From a virus: 64,000 nucleotides of DNA. Position numbers and translations under genes: made by a program. Of this stretch, positions 9,611 through 17,414 are shown piece after piece. Location: positions 1 to 64,000 of the IMG/VR virus record IMGVR_UViG_3300032296_003403; one strand, 5' to 3'. The notes under the pieces were generated by a model that had not been told where the DNA came from, searched no databases, and worked only from the letters and a program-made list of their open reading frames with translations. How positions within the stretch are numbered: position 1 is the stretch's first letter; every line of letters begins with the position of its first letter.

Positions 9611-9619
9611 TATAAATAT
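9611..9619 (-). promoter_or_regulatory. ATATTTATA motif before phoH
   Basis: Sense-strand ATATTTATA lies 11 bases before the PhoH start and just beyond the capsid-gene terminator, so it probably restarts transcription for phoH-gp13-gp14-gp15. Confidence 0.55.
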
Positions 9620-9636
9620 TTTAAATTCAATAAAAA

Positions 9637-9657
9637 AGCCGGGAAATAATCCCGGCT
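9637..9657 (-). terminator. Rho-independent terminator after the major capsid gene
   Basis: A perfect 8-bp stem AGCCGGGA/TCCCGGCT with a 5-base loop is followed on the minus strand by a T-rich run. It lies 24 bases beyond the gp23 stop, where a strong late transcript would be ended. Confidence 0.9.
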
Positions 9658-9681
9658 AATTTATTTTGATCTATATTCAGA

Positions 9682-11319
9682 TTAGAATCCGTTGTTAAGA
9701 TCTGCAACATGCACTTTACCAAAGAATTCGGCACGAAGCATTTTCTTAGCGTACCTGGTCATCAGACCTTTTCTTGGAGTGAAAGTCTCAGGATCATACA
9801 ACAATGGAGTCATGATCAATGGAATATAAGGACAGAAGGCAGCGCCAGTCTCAAGGAATTGGCTACCTTTGTAAGCCAAGAGAATAGTGTTCTCGTTCAT
9901 GTATGGGTTAACATACACTTTGTAACGGCTATTCAATTGACCAGCCTTGTGAGAGCCCATTGCAAATTCTTCTTTGCTACCATCGGTATCTGCAGCATAT
10001 CCAGGGATAGACTCGATAATTGTGGCAACAGCAGGAGAACACATTACAACGTTAGCTTGACCACGAAGGGTTTTCTTATGGATAGTCCTAGCTACACTTT
10101 GGATCTTGGTTCCGAGAGTTGCGAACCAGCCACCTTGTGTATTGTAGTAACCACCAGAACCAGCATTTTGAACACTCCACACTCCAGTAGCCTTGTTGTA
10201 GAAGGTATTGGAAGCAGCGGACCAGTATTCAGTAGTGTTGGCGTTTTGGATCAACATGTCGATGATTTCGAGGTCGATCTCAAGAGAGATATATTCTGAC
10301 AGAGTAGAGGTCAACTCAGCTTCAGCGTCAAGAGACTGGTAAGCATTCAGGTCTTGGCTGAATTCAGGAGTCCACTTAGCTTTCAGTTTCCTTGTTTTAG
10401 CAACTACAGCCTCAGAACGAAGTTCTACATTGATCTCAGGGATTGAGTTAGAACCAGTCAAAGGAGCTGCGCTTGTGTCTTCAAAGTCACCACGGCTGTT
10501 GTCAGCAGGCTGCTTTTGATAGAACAAAGAACCAGAGCTAGAACCATAGTTCAGGTGAGAACCAGAACCAGAAACTACGAAGAAAATAACTCCAGTAGTA
10601 GAGTTATAAGAAGTGAACTCAGCGATAACATTAGACTCGCTAACACCGCTACCAGTTACCATGAAGCCACGTACACCGTTCAGATCAATACCAGTATAGC
10701 TAGATGCACTGATCGCTACTTTACGGAGTTGACCAGCAGCTTGAGATGCACTATACAGTGAGTTGAAGTTGATATCGGCTTGAGAAGCAGTTGTTACTGC
10801 AGCTGTGTAAGAACCAGAGTAAGTGTTGATAGAGTAGCCAAAACGACCAGCGCCGTAAAGACCACCAGAAGGATCAACATCTTTTACGTTGGTAGTACCG
10901 TACATGCTGTCACCAATAGCGAAACGGTTGTTACCTACAGTACCTGGCTCATTCTTACCATACTTAAATTCAAGGAAGAATACAAGACCAGCAGGAAGAG
11001 TCATTGGTTGAACACTAACGAATTCTTTTGAAGAAATGTCAGCAAAAATCTTACGAACAAGAGGAAGAGCTACGCCAGCCCATTGCTCACCGCTACCTAC
11101 AGTGAAAGAACCACCAGTACCAGTTTGAGATTGTTCAACTAAAAGTTGCTTAGCTTGATTTTCGAGGATGATAGCCATACGCTCTTTACCGTAGGCTTGC
11201 TTTTGAAGGTCAGCACCTTCCAAAAGACCAGTCTCACCCCATTTTTTTACTAACCTCTGAGCTTCGTTCATCATTGAAGCATAAGGGTTAGAACTTTCTA
11301 AGAGAGATTGTACGTTCAT
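9682..11319 (-). CDS. 23: Major capsid protein, gp23-like
   Basis: This is the hexameric shell protein of the T4-like head. The N-terminal region resembles T4 gp23: a helix with ENQ (residues 53-55), then LLVE/QSQTGTGG near residues 59-70, a likely gp21 cleavage site of L-x-E type (after Glu62). EFVSVQPMTLPAGLVFFLEF matches T4 DICGVQPMNSPTGQVFALRA. The C-terminal TPRKGLMTRYAKKML is also family-like. At 545 aa it is close to T4 (521 aa). Its codons are visibly richer in G/C than neighbouring genes, as expected for the most highly expressed protein. It lies between scaffold and a strong terminator, and its leader is almost pure A/T with no Shine-Dalgarno sequence. Confidence 0.93.
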   Translation of the reverse strand: MNVQSLLESSNPYASMMNEAQRLVKKWGETGLLEGADLQKQAYGKERMAIILENQAKQLLVEQSQTGTGGSFTVGSGEQWAGVALPLVRKIFADISSKEFVSVQPMTLPAGLVFFLEFKYGKNEPGTVGNNRFAIGDSMYGTTNVKDVDPSGGLYGAGRFGYSINTYSGSYTAAVTTASQADINFNSLYSASQAAGQLRKVAISASSYTGIDLNGVRGFMVTGSGVSESNVIAEFTSYNSTTGVIFFVVSGSGSHLNYGSSSGSLFYQKQPADNSRGDFEDTSAAPLTGSNSIPEINVELRSEAVVAKTRKLKAKWTPEFSQDLNAYQSLDAEAELTSTLSEYISLEIDLEIIDMLIQNANTTEYWSAASNTFYNKATGVWSVQNAGSGGYYNTQGGWFATLGTKIQSVARTIHKKTLRGQANVVMCSPAVATIIESIPGYAADTDGSKEEFAMGSHKAGQLNSRYKVYVNPYMNENTILLAYKGSQFLETGAAFCPYIPLIMTPLLYDPETFTPRKGLMTRYAKKMLRAEFFGKVHVADLNNGF

Positions 11320-11347
11320 TTTTTGTTTTTTTATTTTGTTTTACTTT

Positions 11348-12454
11348 TTACTTGATAATACCAGCGAGTTTCTGCCACCTGTTCACTTGTTTGTCAACGT
11401 CAGAAATTACGCTTTCAGTTATAACACGTTTAGTTGAGGTACCAGCGGCGCTAGAAGCAAATCCGATAGATTCTTTAAGACCAGTTTTTACGTTGTCATT
11501 TTTAACACTAAAAGCGTGATCTAAAGATTCGTGTACAATTTTAGCTTCTTTTGCAGTTTCGGCTTTGTCGAAAGCGCTGATAACTTTGATTTTTTGTTGT
11601 TCAGATAAAGTGTACTTGCGGAGGATCTTGTTCAGATAAAGAAGTTTAGCGTTGATCAAGTTAGTTTCGTTAACTTTTTGAGCTAATTCTTCAGCTTGAC
11701 GCTTAATTTCTTGAACATCTTCTGTTTCTTCACCAAGACCTTTTGATTTAGCAGCTTGTTTTGCTATCCTCATAAGGATGTCTTGAGCTTTTTCAGGAAG
11801 AGCGCTAATAAGTTTATCAAGTACTACTGGACTTGATGCAAGACCTGCCATTCCTAGCAATACTTGTGCTAATTCAGTAGCTCCGCCTTCTTTTAGATCG
11901 GCAGATCCTTCTTCTTCTGGTTCAGCAGCTTCGTCAGCTTTTTCTTTGTCATCTTCTTCGTCCTTCATTTCAGCTAAGAGAGCGTTAATGTCGATTTCTT
12001 CGTCTACAGACTCTTCTTCCTCTTCTTCCTTTTCTTCGTCTTCTTCGTCTTCAACTTCTTTTTTCTCCATTACTTCCTTTCCTTTCTCTTCTTCACCTTT
12101 TTCCAACTCAGCTAAGATGGCGTCAAGATCAAAAGCTTCATCAGCTTCTTCTTCTTCTTTATGTCCGTAAGCTTCATGTTCGTCTTCTTCAGACTCTTTT
12201 TCAGCTTCTTCCATACCGTACCCTTCGTCGTCACCTTCTTCTTCATGCTTTTTCTCGTCCAGTTTAGCAGCTTCATCCTCGTCTTCTTCATATTTTTCTT
12301 CGAGGTCATCAGCTTCTTCAGCCAAACGTGCGGCAAGCATAGCCTTAACTTTCGAATCAAAAGCTTCGTTTAAACTTGCTTTTGCATTCTCAATAGCCAT
12401 TTTTTTGATAGCATCCGCATCAGCGATTGCATCTTTGAGCAAATTTGTGTTCAT
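11348..12454 (-). CDS. 22: Prohead core scaffold protein, gp22-like
   Basis: The scaffold protein fills the prohead and is degraded by gp21 before packaging. The 368-aa product is extremely acidic: residues about 50-190 are mostly Glu, Asp, Lys and Ala. The C-terminal third is helical (ELAQKVNETNLINAKLLYLN) and ends in VNRWQKLAGIIK, a terminus I recall from other T4-like gp22 proteins. It sits between protease and capsid genes as in T4. Unusually for this window, the start is preceded by AAGGA at Shine-Dalgarno distance, and the leader can fold. Confidence 0.85.
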   Translation of the reverse strand: MNTNLLKDAIADADAIKKMAIENAKASLNEAFDSKVKAMLAARLAEEADDLEEKYEEDEDEAAKLDEKKHEEEGDDEGYGMEEAEKESEEDEHEAYGHKEEEEADEAFDLDAILAELEKGEEEKGKEVMEKKEVEDEEDEEKEEEEEESVDEEIDINALLAEMKDEEDDKEKADEAAEPEEEGSADLKEGGATELAQVLLGMAGLASSPVVLDKLISALPEKAQDILMRIAKQAAKSKGLGEETEDVQEIKRQAEELAQKVNETNLINAKLLYLNKILRKYTLSEQQKIKVISAFDKAETAKEAKIVHESLDHAFSVKNDNVKTGLKESIGFASSAAGTSTKRVITESVISDVDKQVNRWQKLAGIIK

Positions 12455-12480
12455 TTTTCCTTAAATTTTTTTTTGGATTT

Positions 12481-12548
12481 ACGCCTATTAAAGAGGTGTA
12501 ATAGATTTCTTTTTATTCAACTCTTTATAAGAAAAAGAGTATTAGGCG
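12481..12548 (-). ncRNA. Structured leader upstream of the scaffold gene
   Basis: In the 167-base gap between the protease and scaffold genes the minus-strand RNA can form a 7-bp hairpin (12520-12526 with 12534-12540), an enclosing 6-bp stem CGCCTA/TAGGCG (12543-12548 with 12482-12487), and a competing 6-bp hairpin (12485-12490 with 12499-12504) that shares three bases with the outer stem. None is followed by a U-run, so it is not an ordinary terminator. A leader-regulation role is inference. Confidence 0.35.
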
Positions 12549-12606
12549 AATATGTCTACAATAAATATAACAAAAAATTAAAAAAATATAATTTATATTA
12601 AAAAAA

Positions 12607-12615
12607 TATAAATAT
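12607..12615 (-). promoter_or_regulatory. ATATTTATA motif at the head of the scaffold leader
   Basis: Sense-strand ATATTTATA is 152 bases before the gp22 start and partly abuts the end of the protease gene. A weaker copy (ATATTTATT) is at 12560-12568. If active they would give long leaders containing the hairpins. Confidence 0.4.
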
Positions 12616-12621
12616 TTCTAA

Positions 12622-13230
12622 TTAACAATGACAAACTCCTGTATTATTGCATATAAGATCTTTAACTATATTGTCTATAGTTTTGAAGTTTTCAGTGTGT
12701 TGATACCCTTCTCTTAAACTTAAATTAGCTCCTTGAGTAGACTCAAAAGACACTAAATCAAAAGTTAAAAGCTTAAAATCATCATTAACAATTACTGTAC
12801 CGTCATGTGCTTCTTGCACACTTCCCATTCCTCTGGAACTTATTCCGACTGGAATTCCTCTCCGGAGTAATCCTGCAGCTATTCTTCCAGCTGGGAATTC
12901 ATCTCCATCTAATATTTCTATATCGCCTTTAACATCATCTCCATCCCAGTAAATTCTTACTATATTATGAGATACGTTTTTAAGATTTACTACATTAGAA
13001 TCACTATGATCTAACTCACCTAAAGCACGATTATGCTTTACCATAGTATCATTGTAATTATCTATCTCTTGACGAAGTACTCCTTCAGGGTACACCCTAC
13101 CGTTCCTATTTTTTGCATTAGCCCTCTGTATAATAACATCCTTTATAATCATCTTATCCCCAGGCTTATATGCCTCTGTTAACTGGGACGGAGCTATGTT
13201 CAACTTAAAATATTCTGTAAGTACTTGCAT
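12622..13230 (-). CDS. 21: Prohead core protease, gp21-like
   Basis: Gp21 is the serine protease of the prohead; it processes shell, scaffold and internal proteins after L/I-x-E sites. Candidate catalytic residues are His75 in GELDHSDSN and Ser131 (or Ser132) in GIPVGISSRGMGS, the pattern of the U9/S80 herpesvirus-type proteases. The 202-aa length agrees with T4 gp21 (212 aa). The N-terminal MIIKDVIIQRANAKNRNGR with the following VYP is characteristic. The tail ends in Cys-His-Cys. It lies upstream of the scaffold and capsid genes, and its presence makes the capsid-targeting peptides seen at 22-27 kb meaningful. Confidence 0.9.
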   Translation of the reverse strand: MQVLTEYFKLNIAPSQLTEAYKPGDKMIIKDVIIQRANAKNRNGRVYPEGVLRQEIDNYNDTMVKHNRALGELDHSDSNVVNLKNVSHNIVRIYWDGDDVKGDIEILDGDEFPAGRIAAGLLRRGIPVGISSRGMGSVQEAHDGTVIVNDDFKLLTFDLVSFESTQGANLSLREGYQHTENFKTIDNIVKDLICNNTGVCHC

Positions 13231-13241
13231 CTTATATATAA

Positions 13242-15773
13242 TTATATGCTACTTTTTAAATCTTCATCACTAATACTCATAAACGCTTTTCTAAGTTCAG
13301 GGGATGCTTTTGAAGCATCTTTTCCGTATTCTTGAGATATTAGCTTTTCTATGTTCTTCTTAAGGGTGGGAGACTTTTGTATCTCTATATCTTTTTTGTT
13401 ATAGCCAACAGCTAAATCTTCTATATTCTTGTATTTATTCTCTACGTCTCTCTTTGCTTGGTTATATAAAGAATCATATTTAGCATCTTCAGCTACTCTA
13501 CCACCTCTTGCAGTAAGAGAATTTGGATCGTATGGTTGATGTAATTGAGATCCTAAAGGAGTATCAGCCATGTCGTTTAAGTCATCAGGGCGAGCTATTT
13601 CTTGACCTTTAGGAGCGTATGAATTGAATATAGCAACTCCTTCATCTCCCAACTCATGAACAAGTTTACTTACAATAGCATGTTTTTCTGATCCATTAGC
13701 CCTTACGTATGGGTCTTCACTGTTTTGAAATCCCCATTCATACTTTTTCATATACTCCTCAAGACGCTTTTTTTTTACGTCTGGGCCTTGATATCCCCAA
13801 TACTGGCTTACTTCTGCTTCTTTGATTGCTTGTTGAACACGCTTACGAATATAGGCTTCTAACTTAGATTCTGCTACTGGGGCTGGGAATACTTTATCCA
13901 ATAATTCTTTTAAAGGACTTTGTATATCATTTATTTTATGAACATTTCCTAGTTTATCATTAGGATCTGGGTTATAAATTCCTGTTACATTTCCTGATTT
14001 AGTGCTTGTAAACATTGCCTGAGATCCATTATCTAATGTAAGCACTAATTCTTTCTTGTCTTTATTAAAAGAAGCATTTTTTACTACTCCTTTAACTTCT
14101 GCTACGGAATCTGAATCGTTAGGATCTGATTCTATTTTAAAAGATACTGCTTTAGATACAGTTTCTTTCTTGTCTTTATCAGACAACTCTTCGTTTACTT
14201 TTACTCCTAAAGCAGGTAAAGCTGATTTTTGTACTGCTTTAAATTTATCTCCTAAAGAAGCAGCTTTTTCTTTTGTTTCTTTCCAATCATTACTACCATG
14301 AACCATTTCTTTACTATCTGTATCTATTATATAGTACTTATAAGAAAGTTGAGATGGTTTTACGTCTACCATTTTAATGCCCATATTAACAGGCACTTTA
14401 TAAGATCTAGCGCCTTGTCCAGATACACTAGTACTAAAAGTTTTATACTTGATTCCGTCATCTTTCTTTTCTGGTTCTTTAGATGATGGATCGTACATTA
14501 TAGGATCTCCTTCTGGGGTTCTTCTTCCTATCAAAGTAAGTTTTCTTTCTTTTCCAGGAGGTACTAATATTTTTATAAATCCTTTTATGGATTGCATACC
14601 TCTTCTAGGATCATCTACTGTTTTTTCAAATGGAATGTCTTGATTATAGACAAATTTGTCTGTTTTTATTAGATTCTTCAATCCTTTTCCAGACATTGCC
14701 CCATCTTTACTTTTTCCGTCTCCGTATTTTACAGATACTTTATAAGTTTCTTCGTCTTTTATTTGAGTATCTTCTCTCAAATAACTTTCTTTAATAGATT
14801 CCATGTTATCGTAAGATGTTTGAATAATTTTATATAATCCAGGTTTTTTTTCTAATTTTTTTGCGACACTATAATCTATAACTGCTTTTCTTTCTAATTC
14901 ATCTTTATTCATGTCAAATAATGACATCATGAATCTTTTTAATAAATCAGATAAAGTATCTTTAGCTTGTTTCTTTTCTTTTTCAGGAGTTGATGGAGTA
15001 GCTGTTATATCGTAGTTTTTGATGATTTGAGTAAACATCCTTTCTACTTTGTCGTCTAACATAAAAACAGCTGCTTGCTGTTTAGCTTTCTTTAAATTTT
15101 CAGGCTCTTCTTCTGGTGTATCTTTTTCCGGCTCAAATTCGTCGTCCGCTAAAAATCCTAAATCAATATCTATAGGATCTTCTTTTGCTTTAGTAGAAAC
15201 TACTTGTTTAGGAACTCTATACTTTTTCTTCTTTTCATCACTAAGAAAAGAACTTAAAGTAAATAAATCCAAAGGTCTTTTATCTAATCCATTTGCTATA
15301 TCAGAAATAGGAACTAAAGAAAGTTTTATTTTATCTTTTTGTTCAGATGTTAGGCTTTTTACAACATCATCTGTCAAATATATAAAGTATGTATACTGTG
15401 CTCCTTTCCTAGCCCCGTAGAAAACTTTAGGAATAGTTATATAGTATACGTCTCTATAATGTTCGTTTTCTGAGGAGGGCTGTATTAGTGTGGAAACTTT
15501 AGGACTGAGTTTTACTTTTAAAGTATTATACTCTTCCTCTGTTATTTTTCTATATATAGAGTATGCTTTCTGAGTTACTCCCTTAGTTGTATTATTAAAT
15601 ACTATCTCATGTACGGAACCATCTTTAAAAGATGATTTTAGAGCTTCTGGATTTACTTCTGGTCTAGGTCTTTTTTTACTAGACGGGGGTTCCATCTCAT
15701 CCCTAGTCCTTCTAGCCCTTTTTGGTTGCTCCTCTTCTTTAAAAAAATCATATATCTCTTTATGTAGAGCCAT
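13242..15773 (-). CDS. Large head-module protein of unknown function (843 aa)
   Basis: I do not recognise a family. The protein is highly charged. Residues about 15-45 are Arg/Lys/Pro-rich (KRARRTRDEMEPPSSKKRPR). A middle region of 50-600 has several beta-rich segments (YTYFIYLTDDVVKSL, RRTPEGDPIMYDPSS). A distinct C-terminal part from about residue 650 starts with KLEAYIRKRVQQAIKEAEVS and continues with YWGYQGPDVKKKRLEEYMKK. IKEA resembles a gp21-type cleavage context. It lies immediately upstream of the prohead protease, 11 bases away, where T4 encodes core proteins, so an internal head or core role is likely. It is far larger than T4 gp67 or gp68. Confidence 0.55.
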   Translation of the reverse strand: MALHKEIYDFFKEEEQPKRARRTRDEMEPPSSKKRPRPEVNPEALKSSFKDGSVHEIVFNNTTKGVTQKAYSIYRKITEEEYNTLKVKLSPKVSTLIQPSSENEHYRDVYYITIPKVFYGARKGAQYTYFIYLTDDVVKSLTSEQKDKIKLSLVPISDIANGLDKRPLDLFTLSSFLSDEKKKKYRVPKQVVSTKAKEDPIDIDLGFLADDEFEPEKDTPEEEPENLKKAKQQAAVFMLDDKVERMFTQIIKNYDITATPSTPEKEKKQAKDTLSDLLKRFMMSLFDMNKDELERKAVIDYSVAKKLEKKPGLYKIIQTSYDNMESIKESYLREDTQIKDEETYKVSVKYGDGKSKDGAMSGKGLKNLIKTDKFVYNQDIPFEKTVDDPRRGMQSIKGFIKILVPPGKERKLTLIGRRTPEGDPIMYDPSSKEPEKKDDGIKYKTFSTSVSGQGARSYKVPVNMGIKMVDVKPSQLSYKYYIIDTDSKEMVHGSNDWKETKEKAASLGDKFKAVQKSALPALGVKVNEELSDKDKKETVSKAVSFKIESDPNDSDSVAEVKGVVKNASFNKDKKELVLTLDNGSQAMFTSTKSGNVTGIYNPDPNDKLGNVHKINDIQSPLKELLDKVFPAPVAESKLEAYIRKRVQQAIKEAEVSQYWGYQGPDVKKKRLEEYMKKYEWGFQNSEDPYVRANGSEKHAIVSKLVHELGDEGVAIFNSYAPKGQEIARPDDLNDMADTPLGSQLHQPYDPNSLTARGGRVAEDAKYDSLYNQAKRDVENKYKNIEDLAVGYNKKDIEIQKSPTLKKNIEKLISQEYGKDASKASPELRKAFMSISDEDLKSSI

Positions 15774-15775
15774 TC

Positions 15776-16312
15776 TTATTTTTTCTTAGGAGCTTTTTTC
15801 TTTGGAGCATTTTTCATCTGATTATCCTTGTCCTTGAAGTTCTTCTTTTTAACTTCTACCGGAAGATCAGCTCTGTTCTTCTTTTTAGCTTTATACTCAA
15901 TCATATCCAAACGAGTATAATAGTTTGGATCTTCAGCCAAATGATCTAAAGCTATCTCTTTTGCTTTGTCTATATCATCCGTGTGTTCTAACTCATGCTT
16001 CCAACCTTTAGTGAACTCATGATAGTTAACTTGATCAGGAGTTAATTTATCTCCTTTTCCGCCTTTTATCTTCTGCTTAGCCCCTTCATGTAAGGCTTTA
16101 AAAGCACTAAAAAAGTTAAATCCTTGTTTAACTTCTGCTTTCTGTGCATCCCAGATATGTCCCTTACCTTTGAGTTTTGATACTGTGTCTTCATATGACA
16201 TAGTACTAGTCAAAGAATCTTGGTAAGCAGGATTCCTTCTTACATGCCAAAGAAAATCAGATTTGGACATTTCTTCTTTTATCACCTTCTGATAGAGTTG
16301 CTGTGTTGTCAT
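15776..16312 (-). CDS. DUF5661-like head-module protein (178 aa)
   Basis: I choose the ATG at 16312, which follows the upstream stop in TAAAATG, over a start 14 codons earlier that would overlap. The segment HELEHTDDIDKAKEIALDHL followed by AEDPNYYTRL is the hallmark of a family I recall as DUF5661. The N-terminus (MTTQQLYQKVIKEEMSKSDF, then LWHVRRNP) is a helical module also seen in phage proteins. The C-terminus is a Lys-rich tail ending in repeated PKKK, suggesting contact with DNA or acidic scaffold. No function is known; position suggests a core or internal head component. Confidence 0.6.
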   Translation of the reverse strand: MTTQQLYQKVIKEEMSKSDFLWHVRRNPAYQDSLTSTMSYEDTVSKLKGKGHIWDAQKAEVKQGFNFFSAFKALHEGAKQKIKGGKGDKLTPDQVNYHEFTKGWKHELEHTDDIDKAKEIALDHLAEDPNYYTRLDMIEYKAKKKNRADLPVEVKKKNFKDKDNQMKNAPKKKAPKKK

Positions 16313-16313
16313 T

Positions 16314-16529
16314 TTATAGTTCCTTTTTAAAAAGTCTTTTATACTCAGAGGCAAGATCTATAGATTCTGCCCATTTTCCTATTTTTTTGGTATCAAGTAT
16401 ACCTTTTTTTCTTTTTGCTTTAGTTCCACCAGCACCACCAAATGAGTACTTAGTAGCAACTCCTTCACCGTCTCCAGCATTTACATGTCCTTGATCAGCA
16501 GCAGGCGCTCCACCTCCAGTAGTGGACAT
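16314..16529 (-). CDS. Small head-module protein (71 aa)
   Basis: I prefer the ATG at 16529, ten bases after the upstream stop; a TTG at 16571 would add 14 residues with a 32-base overlap. The product begins MSTTGGGAPAADQG and has a Gly-rich segment (GVATKYSFGGAGGTKAKRKK) followed by a short amphipathic helix ending FKKEL. T4-like phages often have a comparable small Gly-rich protein in this position, but I cannot name it. Confidence 0.45.
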   Translation of the reverse strand: MSTTGGGAPAADQGHVNAGDGEGVATKYSFGGAGGTKAKRKKGILDTKKIGKWAESIDLASEYKRLFKKEL

Positions 16530-16539
16530 TTCTTCTACT

Positions 16540-17388
16540 TTACTTTTTGATATTTTCGAGTTCTTTTTCAAGTTGATAGAAATATAAAAGATTTTCTAAT
16601 TCTAAATCTGTAACTTGTCTTCCTGTTGGTATAGGCTTTATGATATTTATAACCTCTTCAAGTTTAACTTTTCTTACTGTATCGTTTATATTTTTAGTAA
16701 GCTTGTTCAATTTTAATTTGAGCCTATCGTACTCTTCGTTAACGTATTCCTTAAATGTTTCAGGAGTTGATATGTCGCTTATGTATCTTTTCAAAAGCTT
16801 TTTCTGGCTTTCATTAAGATCAGCATATTTTTCATTGAATTTTTGGATCATTAACTTATATACCAAAGCCTTAGTTCCTTTATCATAAGAAGCAAATTCC
16901 GTGATAAGAGGATCCACTTCCTTGTTTTTAAATCCGTCACAGATGTCTTCCATTATGGAAAACTTATATTTTATCTCAGATTCCGGATCTACTTTGTCAC
17001 TTTGGCTGATTTCAAACAGCATATAAACAGACGCCAAAGTTTTATAGTTTTCTATCTTAGTTTTAAAGAACTCTTCTAGATTATAGTTTTCTTTAATTTG
17101 AGATATTAAATCATATTTCTGCCTACTTAAAGCATTTTTATTAATCTTTTTATAAGCTTGCAAAGCTGTGTCAATCACTAGATTTGCTTTGGCTTCTGAA
17201 AGATTTTTATTAGCTAACAATGCTTTATAAATACGATATTCTTTGGCAATAAGAGTATTGTTGAAATTCTTCTTAAGAATATCTACGGCCTTAGACTCTT
17301 TGTTATTTAAAGTATCTGTTGTAATCTGTCTTACTAACAGTTCAAATAAGAGTCCCGTGTTTCGAAGTTTATTATGTTTAAGCTTCAT
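16540..17388 (-). CDS. Conserved T4-like head-module protein (282 aa)
   Basis: The N-terminus MKLKHNKLRNTGLLFELLVR resembles a protein family I recall in many T4-like phages, encoded next to the portal (their version begins MKLKHNKKRNT). The rest is almost entirely alpha-helical and Lys-rich, with several coiled-coil stretches (EYDRLKLKLNKLTKNINDT). The function is unknown; gene order suggests a role in head assembly or packaging. It follows the portal gene with a 26-base gap containing an ATATTTATA motif. Confidence 0.6.
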   Translation of the reverse strand: MKLKHNKLRNTGLLFELLVRQITTDTLNNKESKAVDILKKNFNNTLIAKEYRIYKALLANKNLSEAKANLVIDTALQAYKKINKNALSRQKYDLISQIKENYNLEEFFKTKIENYKTLASVYMLFEISQSDKVDPESEIKYKFSIMEDICDGFKNKEVDPLITEFASYDKGTKALVYKLMIQKFNEKYADLNESQKKLLKRYISDISTPETFKEYVNEEYDRLKLKLNKLTKNINDTVRKVKLEEVINIIKPIPTGRQVTDLELENLLYFYQLEKELENIKK

Positions 17389-17403
17389 TTTATGTTGATC
17401 TTC

Positions 17404-17412
17404 TATAAATAT
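17404..17412 (-). promoter_or_regulatory. ATATTTATA motif downstream of the portal gene
   Basis: Sense-strand ATATTTATA, 15 bases before the start at 17388, in a 26-base gap. It could start a transcript for the protease-scaffold-capsid series. Confidence 0.5.
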
Positions 17413-17414
17413 TA

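Noticed and set aside
12112-12373. Alternative frames (Lys-rich minus strand, Phe/Ser-rich plus strand) within the scaffold gene
   Set aside because: They arise from the Glu/Lys-rich low-complexity part of gp22.
16530-16571. TTG start extending the small Gly-rich head protein
   Set aside because: It overlaps the upstream gene by 32 bases, while an ATG lies 10 bases after that gene's stop.
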